NCBI GenBank assembly: GCA_024509875.1
Contig: JAMPIV010021215.1
Span: 483,501-547,500, forward strand
Origin: Oreohelix idahoensis
Lineage: Eukaryota > Mollusca > Gastropoda > Stylommatophora > Oreohelicidae
Direction: 5' to 3'
DNA length: 64,000 nt
A model generated the notes under the pieces. The model did no database searches. It saw nothing but the letters and a program-made list of their open reading frames with translations, and was not told the DNA's origin. Below, piece after piece: positions 21,689 through 31,566 of this stretch (positions are counted from its first letter, which is position 1; each line of letters begins with the position of its first letter). Made by a program: the position numbers and the translations under genes.

Positions 21689-24010
21689 TTGGAGAAATGG
21701 ACGGCTCTGGGGAAAACCCAAGATCTTAAGGAGATGATCCTTATTGAGCAGCTAAGAGAGTCCATGGCTCCAGACCTGAGAAAGTTTCTCATGGAACAAG
21801 GTGCAGAGAGGCTGGGTGAGTTACTCAATGTCGCTGAGAGGTATCAGGCAGCCCAGGCAGAGGTAGTTGGTAAAAAAAAGAAACAGGTAGAAAATTTTAA
21901 GGCACCTCAAAACTTTAATAAGTTTGACCATAGAGACCAGAACAAAGGTAAGCAATATGTTGATAGGCCACGCAATGACTATAAAAATAAAACCTCACAA
22001 TTCAATGAAAGGAAAAATGATGAAAGAAAACCTTTTAAAAAAGGAAAGAAGTATTGTAAACATTGTCGGATGGACAACCTTAACACTGAAAATTGTAGAA
22101 GGAAAACTCCTACTTTCGCTGCAATGAAAATGGGGAGAAAGGGAGTAAAGGTCAACCCTACTGAACAACAGGAACCTTACCACCCCCCAGTGTGTGAAGA
22201 TGTAACATGCAATGGTGTCACCATAAGGCGTTTGTATGATACTGGATTATATTATGATTCAGTTGTGAGTTCTCACCTGGTGCAGGCAGATCAATATACC
22301 ACAGAAACAGTGGAGATTCAAACTGCAACCAAGGACGTAGCGACCATGACACTTCCCGTCGCCAGGATAAATGTGAAAACGCGATATGTGGAAGGAATCA
22401 TAAAAGCAGCAGTGATAAATGAACCAATCTACCCTCTTATATTGGGGTGTAGATATGTCTTCTTGGGGAATCCCAAGAGACCTGTGACCATGGCAACAGT
22501 GCAGACCAGATCACAGTCTAGAAAGGAGGAGGATAATCCAATAAATACCCATCTAGATGAGATGAGGAAGGCACAGGCGGAGGATAAGACCCTCAAGCCT
22601 TGTTTTAAGAAATTGCCCAAATGTCATACACCTCCAGGCAAGGGAGATTTCTATATGAAGAACAAATTAATATATAGGAAGGCTGGATATGGATCCAATG
22701 GTCACGGACAGCTGGTCCTTCCAAATTCATATAGGACTAAAGTGTTGGAACTAGGGCATGCGATTCCCTTCAGTGGTCATATGGGGATCAGCGCAACAGG
22801 ACAGCGTATAGCTTGTCACTATTTCTGGCCAGGAATAACTGAAGACATAAAGAGATATGTAAAATCCTGTCCAGAGTGCCAACGGGTAGCTCAAAAGCAT
22901 TGGACTGCTCCAGTAACTCTAGGGGAAATGCCCATAGTGGGAACCCCCTTTGAAAGAGTTGCCGTGGACATTGTGGGACCTCTCACTCGGACCAAGAGGA
23001 GGAACAGTTACATTCTGATTCTGGTGGACACTTGTTCTATGTGGGGAGAGGCGGTAGCCCTGTCATCAATTGATTCGAAGCACGTGGCAGAGGCATTACT
23101 CACAATCTTCACCAGGTTAGGCTTTCCCAACCAAATCTTGACTGATAATGGCTCTCAGTTCAAGGGGAAACTAACAGAAGAAGTATTCAGGATCTTTCTA
23201 GCCAAACACTTTCATTGCAGCCCGTATCATCCTCAAGGAAATGGCCAAGTGAAAAGATTTAACGGGACACTCATGTCGATCCTGAGGAAGTTGGCACATG
23301 AAAAACCAGATACATGGGACCAGTACCTTCCCGCCGCCCTGTTTGCCTATCGGGAGGTACCCCATAGTTCAACCGGCATGGCCCCGGCAACATTGTTATT
23401 TGGAAGGCCAATAAAAGGTCCCTTGGAAGCCTTGTTAAAGACCTGGACCAATGAAAAGGCAGAAGAAAATATTACCTCATCATATCAATATGTGAACGAG
23501 CTGACCACTCGTCTTAAAACTGGCTGGAAACTTGCCAATGAAAATTTGAGACAAGCCAGGAAAAAGCATGCTGCCTATTTCAATAAGAAAGCGAAGGATC
23601 GAGAATTAGCTGTGGGAGAGAAGGTGCTCCTTCTACTGCCCGGCAGCCAGAATAAATTGCAAATTGGATGGCAAGGTCCATATACAGTTCTAGAGAAGGT
23701 GTCTAGAACAAATTATAAGATAGATAAGAAAGGGAAAGAGAAAATCTATCATGTAAATCTTCTGAAGAAATATCTGGACAGAGAAAACCAGGAAGAGACA
23801 CACCTTCTGACCGTGTCTGTTGCAATGGAGATGAAAAAGAAACCACTCACTTCTCATGAATATCCTTTACATCCCTGTGAAACCGCTGCACAGGTAACAA
23901 TCAGCACACACTTAACGGAAATTCAGAGGGAGAGGGTTCAACAGGTTCTGAATAATCATACAGATGTGTTAACGGACCGTCCGGGGCAAATTTATTGGAG
24001 TATGATATGA
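21689..24010 (+). CDS. gag-pol: Gmr1-like gag C-terminus, protease and integrase (one frame)
   Basis: This frame continues gag after the stop. It contains the end of the capsid-like domain, then a lysine-rich linker. A zinc-knuckle remnant CKHCxxxNLNTENC (about 22060-22095) has Leu where the ligand His is expected. The retropepsin-like segment follows with YDTGLYYDSV (about 22235) and the ILGCRYVF motif (about 22440). Integrase has H...H near 22750-22780, CPECQ (about 22870), VAVDIVGP (about 22960), TDNGSQF (about 23140) and a Glu-site segment with NGQVKRFNG, where relatives have VE. A GQxVLLLLP-type C-terminus follows. The frame shifts by one base near 23990, at the start of RT. Confidence 0.88.
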   Translation: MEKWTALGKTQDLKEMILIEQLRESMAPDLRKFLMEQGAERLGELLNVAERYQAAQAEVVGKKKKQVENFKAPQNFNKFDHRDQNKGKQYVDRPRNDYKNKTSQFNERKNDERKPFKKGKKYCKHCRMDNLNTENCRRKTPTFAAMKMGRKGVKVNPTEQQEPYHPPVCEDVTCNGVTIRRLYDTGLYYDSVVSSHLVQADQYTTETVEIQTATKDVATMTLPVARINVKTRYVEGIIKAAVINEPIYPLILGCRYVFLGNPKRPVTMATVQTRSQSRKEEDNPINTHLDEMRKAQAEDKTLKPCFKKLPKCHTPPGKGDFYMKNKLIYRKAGYGSNGHGQLVLPNSYRTKVLELGHAIPFSGHMGISATGQRIACHYFWPGITEDIKRYVKSCPECQRVAQKHWTAPVTLGEMPIVGTPFERVAVDIVGPLTRTKRRNSYILILVDTCSMWGEAVALSSIDSKHVAEALLTIFTRLGFPNQILTDNGSQFKGKLTEEVFRIFLAKHFHCSPYHPQGNGQVKRFNGTLMSILRKLAHEKPDTWDQYLPAALFAYREVPHSSTGMAPATLLFGRPIKGPLEALLKTWTNEKAEENITSSYQYVNELTTRLKTGWKLANENLRQARKKHAAYFNKKAKDRELAVGEKVLLLLPGSQNKLQIGWQGPYTVLEKVSRTNYKIDKKGKEKIYHVNLLKKYLDRENQEETHLLTVSVAMEMKKKPLTSHEYPLHPCETAAQVTISTHLTEIQRERVQQVLNNHTDVLTDRPGQIYWSMI

Positions 24011-24573
24011 AACTCATAGACCCAACACCAATCTGTATGAAAGCCTATTCGATTCCGTTCGCTAAGGAAAAAGCTTTAAGGGAGGAGATAGATTATCTGT
24101 TGAGAGAAGGGATTATCTCGCACAGTGAATCTCCATACAGTTCTAGTGTGGTTCTGTTAAGAAAACCCTCTGGAGAACACAGGCTGTGTATAGATTACAG
24201 GAAACTGAATGCTGTCACAGAAGGTCAGGTGGATCCATTACCTGATACAAATCAGCTGTTTGCCAGGCTGAATAGAGCTAAATATTTCTCTAAAGTGGAT
24301 CTGAGTAAAGGCTACTATCAGATTCCAGTAAAGCCGGAAGTCAAACCTTATTTAGCCGTTAGCACCTCGGAAGGACATTATGAATTTAATATGTTGCCAT
24401 TCGGGCTGAAAAATGCACCGAGTGTGTTTTCGAGGATGATGAGAAAGTTACTGGATCCCCTGAAGAATCCATGCATCACCAACTTCATGGATGATATTCT
24501 CATAGCAACAGAAACATTTGAGGAACACATTAACTCTCTGAATATGTTGTTTGATCGACTGAGACCAATTTGA
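23995..24573 (+). CDS. pol: Gmr1-like reverse transcriptase fragment
   Basis: This holds the fingers and palm of RT: YSIPFAKEKALREEIDYLL, CIDYRKLNAVT, KVDLSKGYYQIP, MLPFGLKNAPSVF and the active site NFMDDILIA, with both catalytic Asp present. It follows integrase, not the reverse as in canonical Ty3/Gypsy. A one-base shift separates it from the integrase frame, and another near 24570 ends it early. Confidence 0.9.
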   Translation: MEYDMKLIDPTPICMKAYSIPFAKEKALREEIDYLLREGIISHSESPYSSSVVLLRKPSGEHRLCIDYRKLNAVTEGQVDPLPDTNQLFARLNRAKYFSKVDLSKGYYQIPVKPEVKPYLAVSTSEGHYEFNMLPFGLKNAPSVFSRMMRKLLDPLKNPCITNFMDDILIATETFEEHINSLNMLFDRLRPI

Positions 24574-25048
24574 CAGCTAGACCGACGAAATGCTGTGTTG
24601 GATGTAAAGAGCTGGAATTCTTGGGCCACACAGTACATCAGGGAAACATGACCCCTGACCCCAAGAACCTGGAGAAGTTAAAAAAGCACCAAGACCACAA
24701 ACAAAAAAAGATGTGCGATCTTTTGTCTCATTATGTGGGTTTTACCAAAAGTATATTAAAAACTTTAACTCCATATGTGCTCCATTGACTGATTTAACGC
24801 GCAAAGGAAATCCTGATAGAATTATTTGGACGCCACAATGTGAATTAGCATACCAAGAATTGAAAGAAAAGCTCACAAGCAGGCCTATTTTGAAATTACC
24901 TGACTTGAGTCAAGAATTCATTCTGAGAACGGATGCTAGTAATATCGGTTTGGGTGCAGCTCTATTACAACGGTCCAATTCACTTGATGGGGAATTAACC
25001 CCAGTAGCTTATGCTAGCCGTAAGTTGAACACAGCAGAACAAAAATAT
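24574..25048 (+). pseudogene. pol: Gmr1-like RT thumb and RNase H, part 1
   Basis: RT continues in two frames with LEFLGHTVHQG (about 24615) and CGFYQKYIKNFNSICAPLTDL (about 24730-24795). RNase H begins with LRTDASNIGLGAALLQR (about 24925-24975) and reaches AEQKY at 25048. There it is cut exactly by a DNA transposon, and it resumes at 27133. Confidence 0.88.
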
Positions 25049-25165
25049 CACTGGCTAACAAAAAAAAATTTTTTTTTTCTTTCTCTAACATTTCTATGTT
25101 TTTCTGGTCAATTTTAATGCGCTGTTTTTAAATCTGCAAACCGTTTTTCTCTATCAGGTCGGGAT
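25049..25165. repeat. Left terminal inverted repeat
   Basis: This pairs with 27017-27132 on the opposite strand over about 115 bp with scattered mismatches and a 4-base extra (gcta) near the tip, which may derive from the insertion or a small duplication. Confidence 0.8.
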
Positions 25166-25241
25166 CTCGAGAAATACGCAATTGAAGTTTTTTAACAACG
25201 CATACAGTATTATAACATCATTCGTACAAGAAGTATAACAG

Positions 25242-26444
25242 TTATGTAGGCTTGAATTTCTTTGCAGTCGACTTTCGTCGGTGAATGGCATGTGGTACAT
25301 CGCGATGAAACATCCAACAATAATCGGCAAGCATGGTCACACTCCACCGTCCTTGATAACGTGACTCCATTACGGCGATATCTTGATGGAATCGTTCTCC
25401 ATGTTCATCGCTGACTTCGCCAAGGTTGTCAGGGAAAAAGTCAAGATGCGAATCGAGCAAATGGATTTTGAGGGACATGTTACAGCCCATAATTCTGTAT
25501 GCATCTATGCACTGCTTAACAATATGCACATAGTCGACAGATTTGTGATTTCCCAGAAAGTTATCGACGATCGATTTGAATGCCATCCATGCGTGAAGTT
25601 CACTACCATGTAACAAGTTCTCGAATTGTTTGTTTGCAATAACTTTCCTAATATGAGGTCCTACAAAGATACCTTCCTTTATCTTTGCATCGCTAACTTG
25701 CGGAAACTTTTCTCGAAGATAAGTGAAAGCTTTGCTCATTTTATCTAATGCTTTTACGAAATTCTTCATGAGCCCCAACTTTATATGTAACGGTGTTAAA
25801 ATGATGCTGTCTTTGTTAACTAATGGCTCGTGTATTACATTTTTATGCCCGAGCTGCATACGATCCCTGATAGGCCACACCTTTCTTGCATAATGTTCCT
25901 GTCTGTTGCGGCTGTCCCATTCACATAGGAAGCAACAAAATTTAGTATACCCAGTCTGCATGCCCGTGAGAATTGCAATGACCTTTAGGTCTCCACAAAT
26001 CCGCCATTGGTAGTCATTGTACTTTATTTTTGCCAAAAGTATAGCCATATTGTCATAAGTTTCTTTCATATGAACAGAGTAGGCGACTGGAATTTTGCAA
26101 TAGCAAATGTCATCATCCATCTCAAAGTATTGAACAAGTTCTCTGTGTCTATGACGAAATTTAGATATCAAAGTATTGGGCGCTAAAAGATTCCATTCTT
26201 TGAGTCGCGAACCGAGCAATTCCACTTGTCCTTTGGAAAGAGCGAGATCACGTATTAGATCTGAAAGGTTAATTAAGTGAACACCATCATTCACCGGTAT
26301 ATAATCCGAGTCAGAATTAGTTTCTGAAGCAGGTAAACTATCACTTTCTGATGGTTCATTGACGTCCAACGGATATTGTTCTGGTGGAACTGGGATCGGA
26401 CACGTGATTGGATCACGAGACACTGGTTTAAAGCAGGAAGTCAA
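25242..26444 (-). CDS. Transposon-encoded protein, TNP2-like transposase candidate (C-terminal 400 aa)
   Basis: I recognise this as one of a large family of multi-copy, uncharacterised invertebrate proteins, but it has no name I can give. An acidic N-terminal linker is followed by GDLKVIAIL (near residue 152). Next come a zinc-binding-like CCFLCEWDSR (near 168), LTPLHIKLGLMKNFVKALD (near 218), FLGNHKS (near 292) and HLLDSHLDFFPDNLG followed by DEHGERFHQD (near 329-350). The order of a CxxC, a MKN helix and a final HL..HL..E..GER block recalls plant CACTA TNP2 transposases. With the CACTG ends this suggests a transposase. The catalytic assignment is inference. Confidence 0.6.
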   Translation of the reverse strand: MTSCFKPVSRDPITCPIPVPPEQYPLDVNEPSESDSLPASETNSDSDYIPVNDGVHLINLSDLIRDLALSKGQVELLGSRLKEWNLLAPNTLISKFRHRHRELVQYFEMDDDICYCKIPVAYSVHMKETYDNMAILLAKIKYNDYQWRICGDLKVIAILTGMQTGYTKFCCFLCEWDSRNRQEHYARKVWPIRDRMQLGHKNVIHEPLVNKDSIILTPLHIKLGLMKNFVKALDKMSKAFTYLREKFPQVSDAKIKEGIFVGPHIRKVIANKQFENLLHGSELHAWMAFKSIVDNFLGNHKSVDYVHIVKQCIDAYRIMGCNMSLKIHLLDSHLDFFPDNLGEVSDEHGERFHQDIAVMESRYQGRWSVTMLADYCWMFHRDVPHAIHRRKSTAKKFKPT

Positions 26445-26835
26445 CCTTATTTAGCCTTTAGTTTCGAAACCGATTCAATATTTGGATAAACCACAGACTT
26501 TCTAGTTTTAAAAGTGAAACCATGGATATTTGTCAAGCAGAAGTAACAATCAGTAGCGTGATTTGTCTTGTTCATGCCATATTACTGGCACTCCAAAAGG
26601 CATCGACTTATGCTTCGGCGATTTTCGTAACCAACCTGCCAATGTATTTGCACAAAGTCGAACAAACTGCATTTGGCTTCCAAGATTTATTTGCATCATC
26701 AACTTTCGAATCGAAATAAAGTTCATATGCTTTCTTTAGTAATGGTGTAAAGTTTTTCTACTGAACACGATCGGTAAAATATCCGCACACGTAACAGAAC
26801 AGATCAGCTGAATTTCTACAACTTCTAGAAGCCAT
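26445..26835 (-). pseudogene. Broken N-terminus of the same transposon protein
   Basis: On the minus strand an ATG at 26835 begins MASRSCRNSADLFCYVCGYF, a CxxC zinc-finger start that relatives in this family share. A second Cys cluster follows (VCSTLC). Three or more stops or frameshifts (about 26760, 26610, 26550) separate it from the open C-terminal part. The full protein would have been about 520-540 residues. This copy cannot make it, so it is a dead or non-autonomous copy. Confidence 0.65.
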
Positions 26836-27016
26836 ATTTCGCTCAGAATTATTTCAAAATACAGTAACTATTGGAAAAATAGCGTAACATATGTCATGCA
26901 TCTTTTAGCAGTATAAAAAGTGGAATTATTTTGCATTTTATTAATTTTTAATAAGTTATGTAGTAAAAATAAAACGGAGCACATAACGGTTTCCCAAAAA
27001 TATATGTATTCACAAA

Positions 27017-27132
27017 TATCTTAAAAACCTGACGTGATAGAGATAAACGGATTTCAAATTTGAAATCAGCGCAAAAAACTGACATAAGAACACTTATTCT
27101 TATATAAGAAAGAAAAATGTTGTTTGTCAGTG
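27017..27132. repeat. Right terminal inverted repeat
   Basis: The reverse complement begins cactgacaaac and matches the left end through the tgcgctg and tctctatca blocks. It is next to the TAT duplication at 27133-27135. Confidence 0.8.
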
Positions 27133-27405
27133 TATTCAAGCGAAAAAGAATGTCTGGCAGTTATATGGGGCATAAAAAAGTTCCAGATTTATCTTTATGG
27201 AAAATCATTTAGGATCCAGACAGATCATAAACCACTCAAGTGTCTGTCACAAGCAAGGCATGAAAATGCTAGATTATTACGCTGGTCTTAACTTCTACAG
27301 CCATTCCAGTTTACCATAGAGTACATTCCCGGAAAAACTAATGTGGGAGCTGATTTTTTAAGCAGACATCCGTATGACGAACATCAGAGTAGTCACCAGG
27401 CATAG
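27133..27405 (+). pseudogene. pol: Gmr1-like RNase H, part 2
   Basis: RNase H resumes in frame after the transposon: SSEKECLAVIWGIKKF, then IQTDHKPL (about 27220), then YIPGKTNVGADFLSRHP (about 27320-27375). One stop (RWS followed by TAA, about 27288) breaks it. A short tail and the polypurine tract follow. Confidence 0.88.
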
Positions 27406-27463
27406 ATAGTAAATTCATCTATGTGTATTTGGAAATAGGAACTGACATATGATCGTCTGTTTC

Positions 27464-27475
27464 AAAGGGGGGACA
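27464..27475 (+). promoter_or_regulatory. Polypurine tract
   Basis: The purine run aaaggggggaca lies two bases before the 3' LTR, the standard position for priming plus-strand DNA synthesis. Confidence 0.85.
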
Positions 27476-27477
27476 TG

Positions 27478-29800
27478 TGTAGTGAATTTCTAAATACAAT
27501 ATCTAAAATAATATATAACAATATAGGGCATAAAGGCAAAGATAAGAAAGTACAAAAGAATTTTCTGCTAGAACGGTTGTTGTCGCCTACGCCTTCAGAT
27601 TATTATTTGCTAACGAATAGCCGAACAAAACGGTACCCTATTTTTCAAATCCGTCCTTGACATAAACACCCACTGTTTCATAGTTCTACGAAACATTTCC
27701 CAAAAATGCATTGTGGAACGAGGAGGGGCAAGGATAGATGAAAATGCTAATTCGTTTCGCATTGATTTCAAACTAAAAGCCAACACTAGCACAGTGGCAA
27801 GCCTTGCCTTAGGGGTTTCCCCAAATACAATGAAAAAAGTTAGAATTGTGGACACCTCGGTCATGTAAACATGTTAAGCTCTTATTGTGAATGACTTAAG
27901 CTCTCGTGTTTAGCTTGAAAGTACATGAGAAAAGAATTGAACAGGAGGTAGTTTTAAATAAACAACTAACATGGAAAAAATTATGGAATTTTGAACCAAA
28001 CCACATAGCCCCTTAAAAATTGTATATTCGTGTACCTGAAGACTTGCTGACCAAGAATATGTTATTAGTTATATAAATAGTCCCTTAACTAATTAAATAT
28101 TGATAAAACAATACATAGAGATCAGAGATACTGTCAGGTCAAGTCATATCTGCTTAGATTGGATCGCATATTTTTTGGGAAAGAAAGTAGGTGACAGATA
28201 GGCTGGGATAGTACAGTGAATCTGATTGGGTGGCATTTGAAGTGAGACTAAATATTATTGGCTGACCTTTGAATAAACATAAATAGCCTAAGTAACGTAG
28301 GAAAAGTTTGAATGATATTTTTGAAAAGACTGTTTACCCTTGTAAAATTAATAGCGATTGGCTAACTGAATCGATATTGTCAGAATAAGCGTTAAGGAGA
28401 CGCCATTTCTAAGAAAATTTTCAACAGTGATAGATGAGAACAGGCTGTGCTTTAAACTACAAGTTATAAGCAGCCTGGGCAATAAAACAGATCGAAACTG
28501 TGTCAGTCATCGTCTCTGTGTGTATTTCATTGAACATTGTGGTAAGCTTGACATTTATTAACCTGTATTTTATATAAAAATTGAATGTGAAATAATAAAA
28601 TATGTCTGGACATGAGTGGGTCTATAGCGAACATGAGGCAAAGCCTAAAGATTGATCCACCATGTGATAGACTGTCAGAGAGGTGTAAAACTACAAGAAT
28701 AGGTATGATTGTCATAAAGGAGCATAACACCTATCCTATTATATGGAAGAGATTACAGCTGGAATTGCAGTGGCGTTGAAACTATTAGGGAAAGGAATAC
28801 TGGTGTACATTGTCACATCAAAAGAAAATGGTGGCATCGGTTTGTATAAGGATATGATCCTTTTGTTTGTTTGTAATGTACATGTCCTTAACTGTGGACT
28901 ATTAGTGTATGCTAGATATTACGAAGGATGCATACCTTCACATTTCAGAGGTCCTGGGTACTGACGTTAATGTGGTACCAAACGCTTGAAAATTGATTGA
29001 TTCAAGACTCTGCCTGTTTACTGAGAGCCCATGCTAGTGGCCATTGCCTATCAAACAGGGAACAGATTGTCAAGCGAGCAGAGGAAAGTTTCAACATATA
29101 TTCTACGGCCAAGATAAGTTCTCGTTCGGTACCTGAGAGCTCAATTACAGAACTTTAAAAGAACGATCTAATAACAGTGCATAAAACTGTGACAAATATT
29201 TAATAGTTCCACAAGTGACAAAAGAAACAACAAGCATTTCCAGAAGGACATGATTAAAACAACAAACTAGAAGTACCACCAGTATTACCTTAAAGTAGGA
29301 GAACACTACATAAATATATTCGATTAATAATTTTATATATGGATAGAAGATCTATTGTGCTATTTGACTGATATAATTGATTAGTGTGATTTCACTTTTA
29401 AATTGTCTGTCCTGATTACAAATAAATTTGAATCAGGATAATAAAACTGTAAAAATCTTATTTACACAAAATTCAACCACAGTCTTAAATAAGATAGCCT
29501 TTTAGAGTGTCGTTTGTATGTTATTGTGGTAGTACTGTGTGCTGTTGTGAATAATAAACTATTTGTTTGTATGTTTGTTGATTATTGTACATCACACTCT
29601 ACATCCATAACCCTAGACACAACACGAAGTCAATTAACATACTAATATAAATACATTTTGAATGAGATAAAAAGGTGGTAGTGGAAAGGTACCCTGAAAA
29701 GTTCACAATACTATTGAGTAAATTCAGGGACCTTCATAGCTAATCTCATTTATTATAATAATAATAAATAACAACAATTCATAACATCAAATCCACCACA
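27478..29800 (+). repeat. 3' LTR of the Gmr1-like element (2323 bp)
   Basis: This is a near-identical copy of 18221-20539. It is preceded by the polypurine tract aaaggggggaca at 27464-27475 and followed by the TSD gtctt at 29801-29805. Confidence 0.95.
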
Positions 29801-29874
29801 GTCTTGTTGCCCCAGGCTGCCTGTAGGACCCTTAAGAGTAATAGGTCACCTGATCCTCCCATGTACTTAACCAT

Positions 29875-31500
29875 TTATGGTGTTATACCATCATGCCCTG
29901 CTGCTTTGCCCATCTTGATTTTCTCCAGTGCTGCCTTCAGTTCTTCCATCTTTATGTCATCTTCATCACCATTGGTTTCCTCTTCTGTGCTAGTGGTTAT
30001 CATTTCTGATGCTTGACCTTGCTCACCATCAAGGAGTTCTGAGAAATAGTCTTTCCATCTTTCCATTACTTCCTTCGGGTCAGTAAGCAATTTGCCTTGC
30101 TTGTGCTTTATAAATTTTAGAGGGCATTGTTTTTCCTTCCTCGTGTTCTTTAGGGTCTTATAGAACAATTTCTGATTTTCTTGCGCATCTTTTTCTAGCT
30201 TTTCTCCAAATTCTTCCCAGGACTTCTGTTTTGCTGCTAGCACCTTGTTCTTTGCTTCTGTTCTAAGTATCACATATTCTCTATATTTCTCTATTTGTCC
30301 TGCTGTGTTTTTAGCTCCTAAGTATTGTTTCCATGCCATTTTCTTCTCTCTTATTTTCTCTTTGACTTCCTCTGTCCACCAAGGCTTTCTCTTGTTCCCA
30401 AGTCGGACTTCACCACATGCTTCTGCAGCAGCTGTCTTTATGATGTCCTTGAATTTAAGCCAGAGGGTTTCCAAGTCATCAGGTTGTTCTTCTGTGTTTC
30501 TCACCGCTGTAGCAATAAGCCCCTGATATCTGGTCTTAATTTCTGGCTCTCTCAGCTTGTAGGTCTTAATGCTCATTTCTCCCGTTTGTTTACTTGGTTT
30601 CTTGTGTGATGTTGGGCAGTTCCTAGGCTGAGCAACTCTTTCAGTTGTTCTTTTGATTGTAAGCAGGTAGTGATCACTTCCAATCTCTGGCCCCCTCCAG
30701 ACTCTAGCATCTCGGACATATTTGAATGAGCTCCTCCTAACAATGGCATAGTCGATCACTGACTTCTCATTCTTTGTTGGTTCACATCTAGTGTATGCAT
30801 GTATGCGCTTATGGGGGAACTTTGTGTTTGTAATAATCAGATTCTGCTCACTGCAGAATTTAAGGAGTCGCTTTCCATTGTCATTGAGAGTATTTTCTCC
30901 ATATCTTCCGATAACCCCACCCCATCTAGCATGGTCATTTCCAAATATGGCATTGAAATCTCCGAGCATGATAACTTCATCTATGCAGTCATCCACTGTC
31001 CTTTGAAGCAGCTCGAAGAATTCCTCCTTGACCTCTGCTCTCTCATCCTCATTTGGCCCATACACTATGACCAGGCTGACTATGGTTTCTCCTTCTTTTA
31101 GTTTTACAACCATAATGCGCTCCGAGACAAAGTTCCATCCCTTGATACCATCTTTCTGGTTTTTGGCCACAATGCAACCCATGCTCCCTTTAGCTCTTTC
31201 AGATGTCGGTACACCACTGTAGAGCAGCATGTTGCCATCGAGATCCATGACTCCTTGTCCCTTTTTCTTTGTTTCCGTTATAGCCAGGATTTCTAATTTT
31301 TCTTTCCTCATCTCTTCCACCAGCTCCTCTTCTTTCCCATTTATACTTCTTGTGTTCCAAGTTCCATAAGTCGTAGTCCGTTCCAGTTCGTCGCCTTTAG
31401 AATCAGTCCGGTTTTCTCTCTTGTAGTTCGCGTAATCATGTTTTAAAGCAAACAGGTGATTGGCCTGTTGTGCCTTTGCATGCCTCCTTACGGCCTCCAT
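29875..31500 (-). CDS. RTE LINE ORF, N-terminal half: endonuclease to RT start
   Basis: The first 541 codons of the nested RTE protein carry the endonuclease motifs TWNTRSINGK (near residue 48), ITETKKKG (near 75), IMLGDFNAIFG (near 174) and SDHYLL (near 276). RT begins around residue 475 and reaches KAAGHDGITP, where a TAA stop ends the frame. In relatives a Glu codon sits at that point, so one substitution explains the stop. The frame resumes and runs to the Gmr1 insertion at 29805. The LINE is therefore inactive twice over, by the stop and by the inserted element. Confidence 0.88.
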   Translation of the reverse strand: MEAVRRHAKAQQANHLFALKHDYANYKRENRTDSKGDELERTTTYGTWNTRSINGKEEELVEEMRKEKLEILAITETKKKGQGVMDLDGNMLLYSGVPTSERAKGSMGCIVAKNQKDGIKGWNFVSERIMVVKLKEGETIVSLVIVYGPNEDERAEVKEEFFELLQRTVDDCIDEVIMLGDFNAIFGNDHARWGGVIGRYGENTLNDNGKRLLKFCSEQNLIITNTKFPHKRIHAYTRCEPTKNEKSVIDYAIVRRSSFKYVRDARVWRGPEIGSDHYLLTIKRTTERVAQPRNCPTSHKKPSKQTGEMSIKTYKLREPEIKTRYQGLIATAVRNTEEQPDDLETLWLKFKDIIKTAAAEACGEVRLGNKRKPWWTEEVKEKIREKKMAWKQYLGAKNTAGQIEKYREYVILRTEAKNKVLAAKQKSWEEFGEKLEKDAQENQKLFYKTLKNTRKEKQCPLKFIKHKQGKLLTDPKEVMERWKDYFSELLDGEQGQASEMITTSTEEETNGDEDDIKMEELKAALEKIKMGKAAGHDGITP

Positions 31501-31566
31501 GCAGGCCGCCCTCCTCCTTTTTCAGCCGGGCTTGGGACCGGCCTAGGCGGAGTTCTATATAATGGC

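Larger units (their letters stand above)
25049..27132 (-). mobile_element. CACTA-like DNA transposon, 2.1 kb, TIRs about 115 bp, 3-bp TSD
   Basis: The ends are long imperfect terminal inverted repeats. The left end begins cactggctaacaaa and the reverse complement of the right end begins cactgacaaacaaca. They stay alignable for about 115 bp (shared ctttct, tgcgctg, ccgttt, tctctatca). A 3-bp duplication TAT flanks it (25046-25048, 27133-27135). Removing it restores the RNase H frame exactly (KYSSEKEC). CACTA/EnSpm elements have CACTA or CACTG ends and 3-bp duplications. The single gene runs on the minus strand, opposite to the host retrotransposon. Confidence 0.85.
18221..29800 (+). mobile_element. 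Gmr1-like LTR retrotransposon, 11.6 kb, with TSD
   Basis: The element has a complete pair of LTRs (18221-20539 and 27478-29800), both TG...CA, and a 5-bp TSD gtctt at 18216-18220 and 29801-29805. Internal order is gag, protease, integrase, reverse transcriptase, RNase H. Integrase before RT is the hallmark of Gmr1-like Ty3/Gypsy elements. Excluding the 2.1-kb DNA transposon inside its RNase H, the element is about 9.5 kb. The LTRs differ at roughly 25 sites by eye (about 1%), so insertion was fairly recent, yet the coding region already has a stop, frameshifts and the inserted transposon. Confidence 0.93.
16829..31557 (-). mobile_element. Second RTE LINE, full-length 3.1 kb, split by a Gmr1-like element
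   Basis: A minus-strand RTE LINE lies inside the RT of the outer LINE. Its TSD tataatggc is at 16820-16828 and 31558-31566, and the tail on the minus strand is a short TAAG-type repeat at 16829-16840. Subtracting the 11.6-kb retrotransposon at 18221-29805 leaves about 3.14 kb, a normal complete RTE length. The 5' end lies near 31557 and the ORF begins at 31500. Confidence 0.9.

Noticed and set aside
25383..25613. Plus-strand 76-codon frame in the CACTA-like transposon
   Set aside because: It is the antisense shadow of the minus-strand transposon protein.
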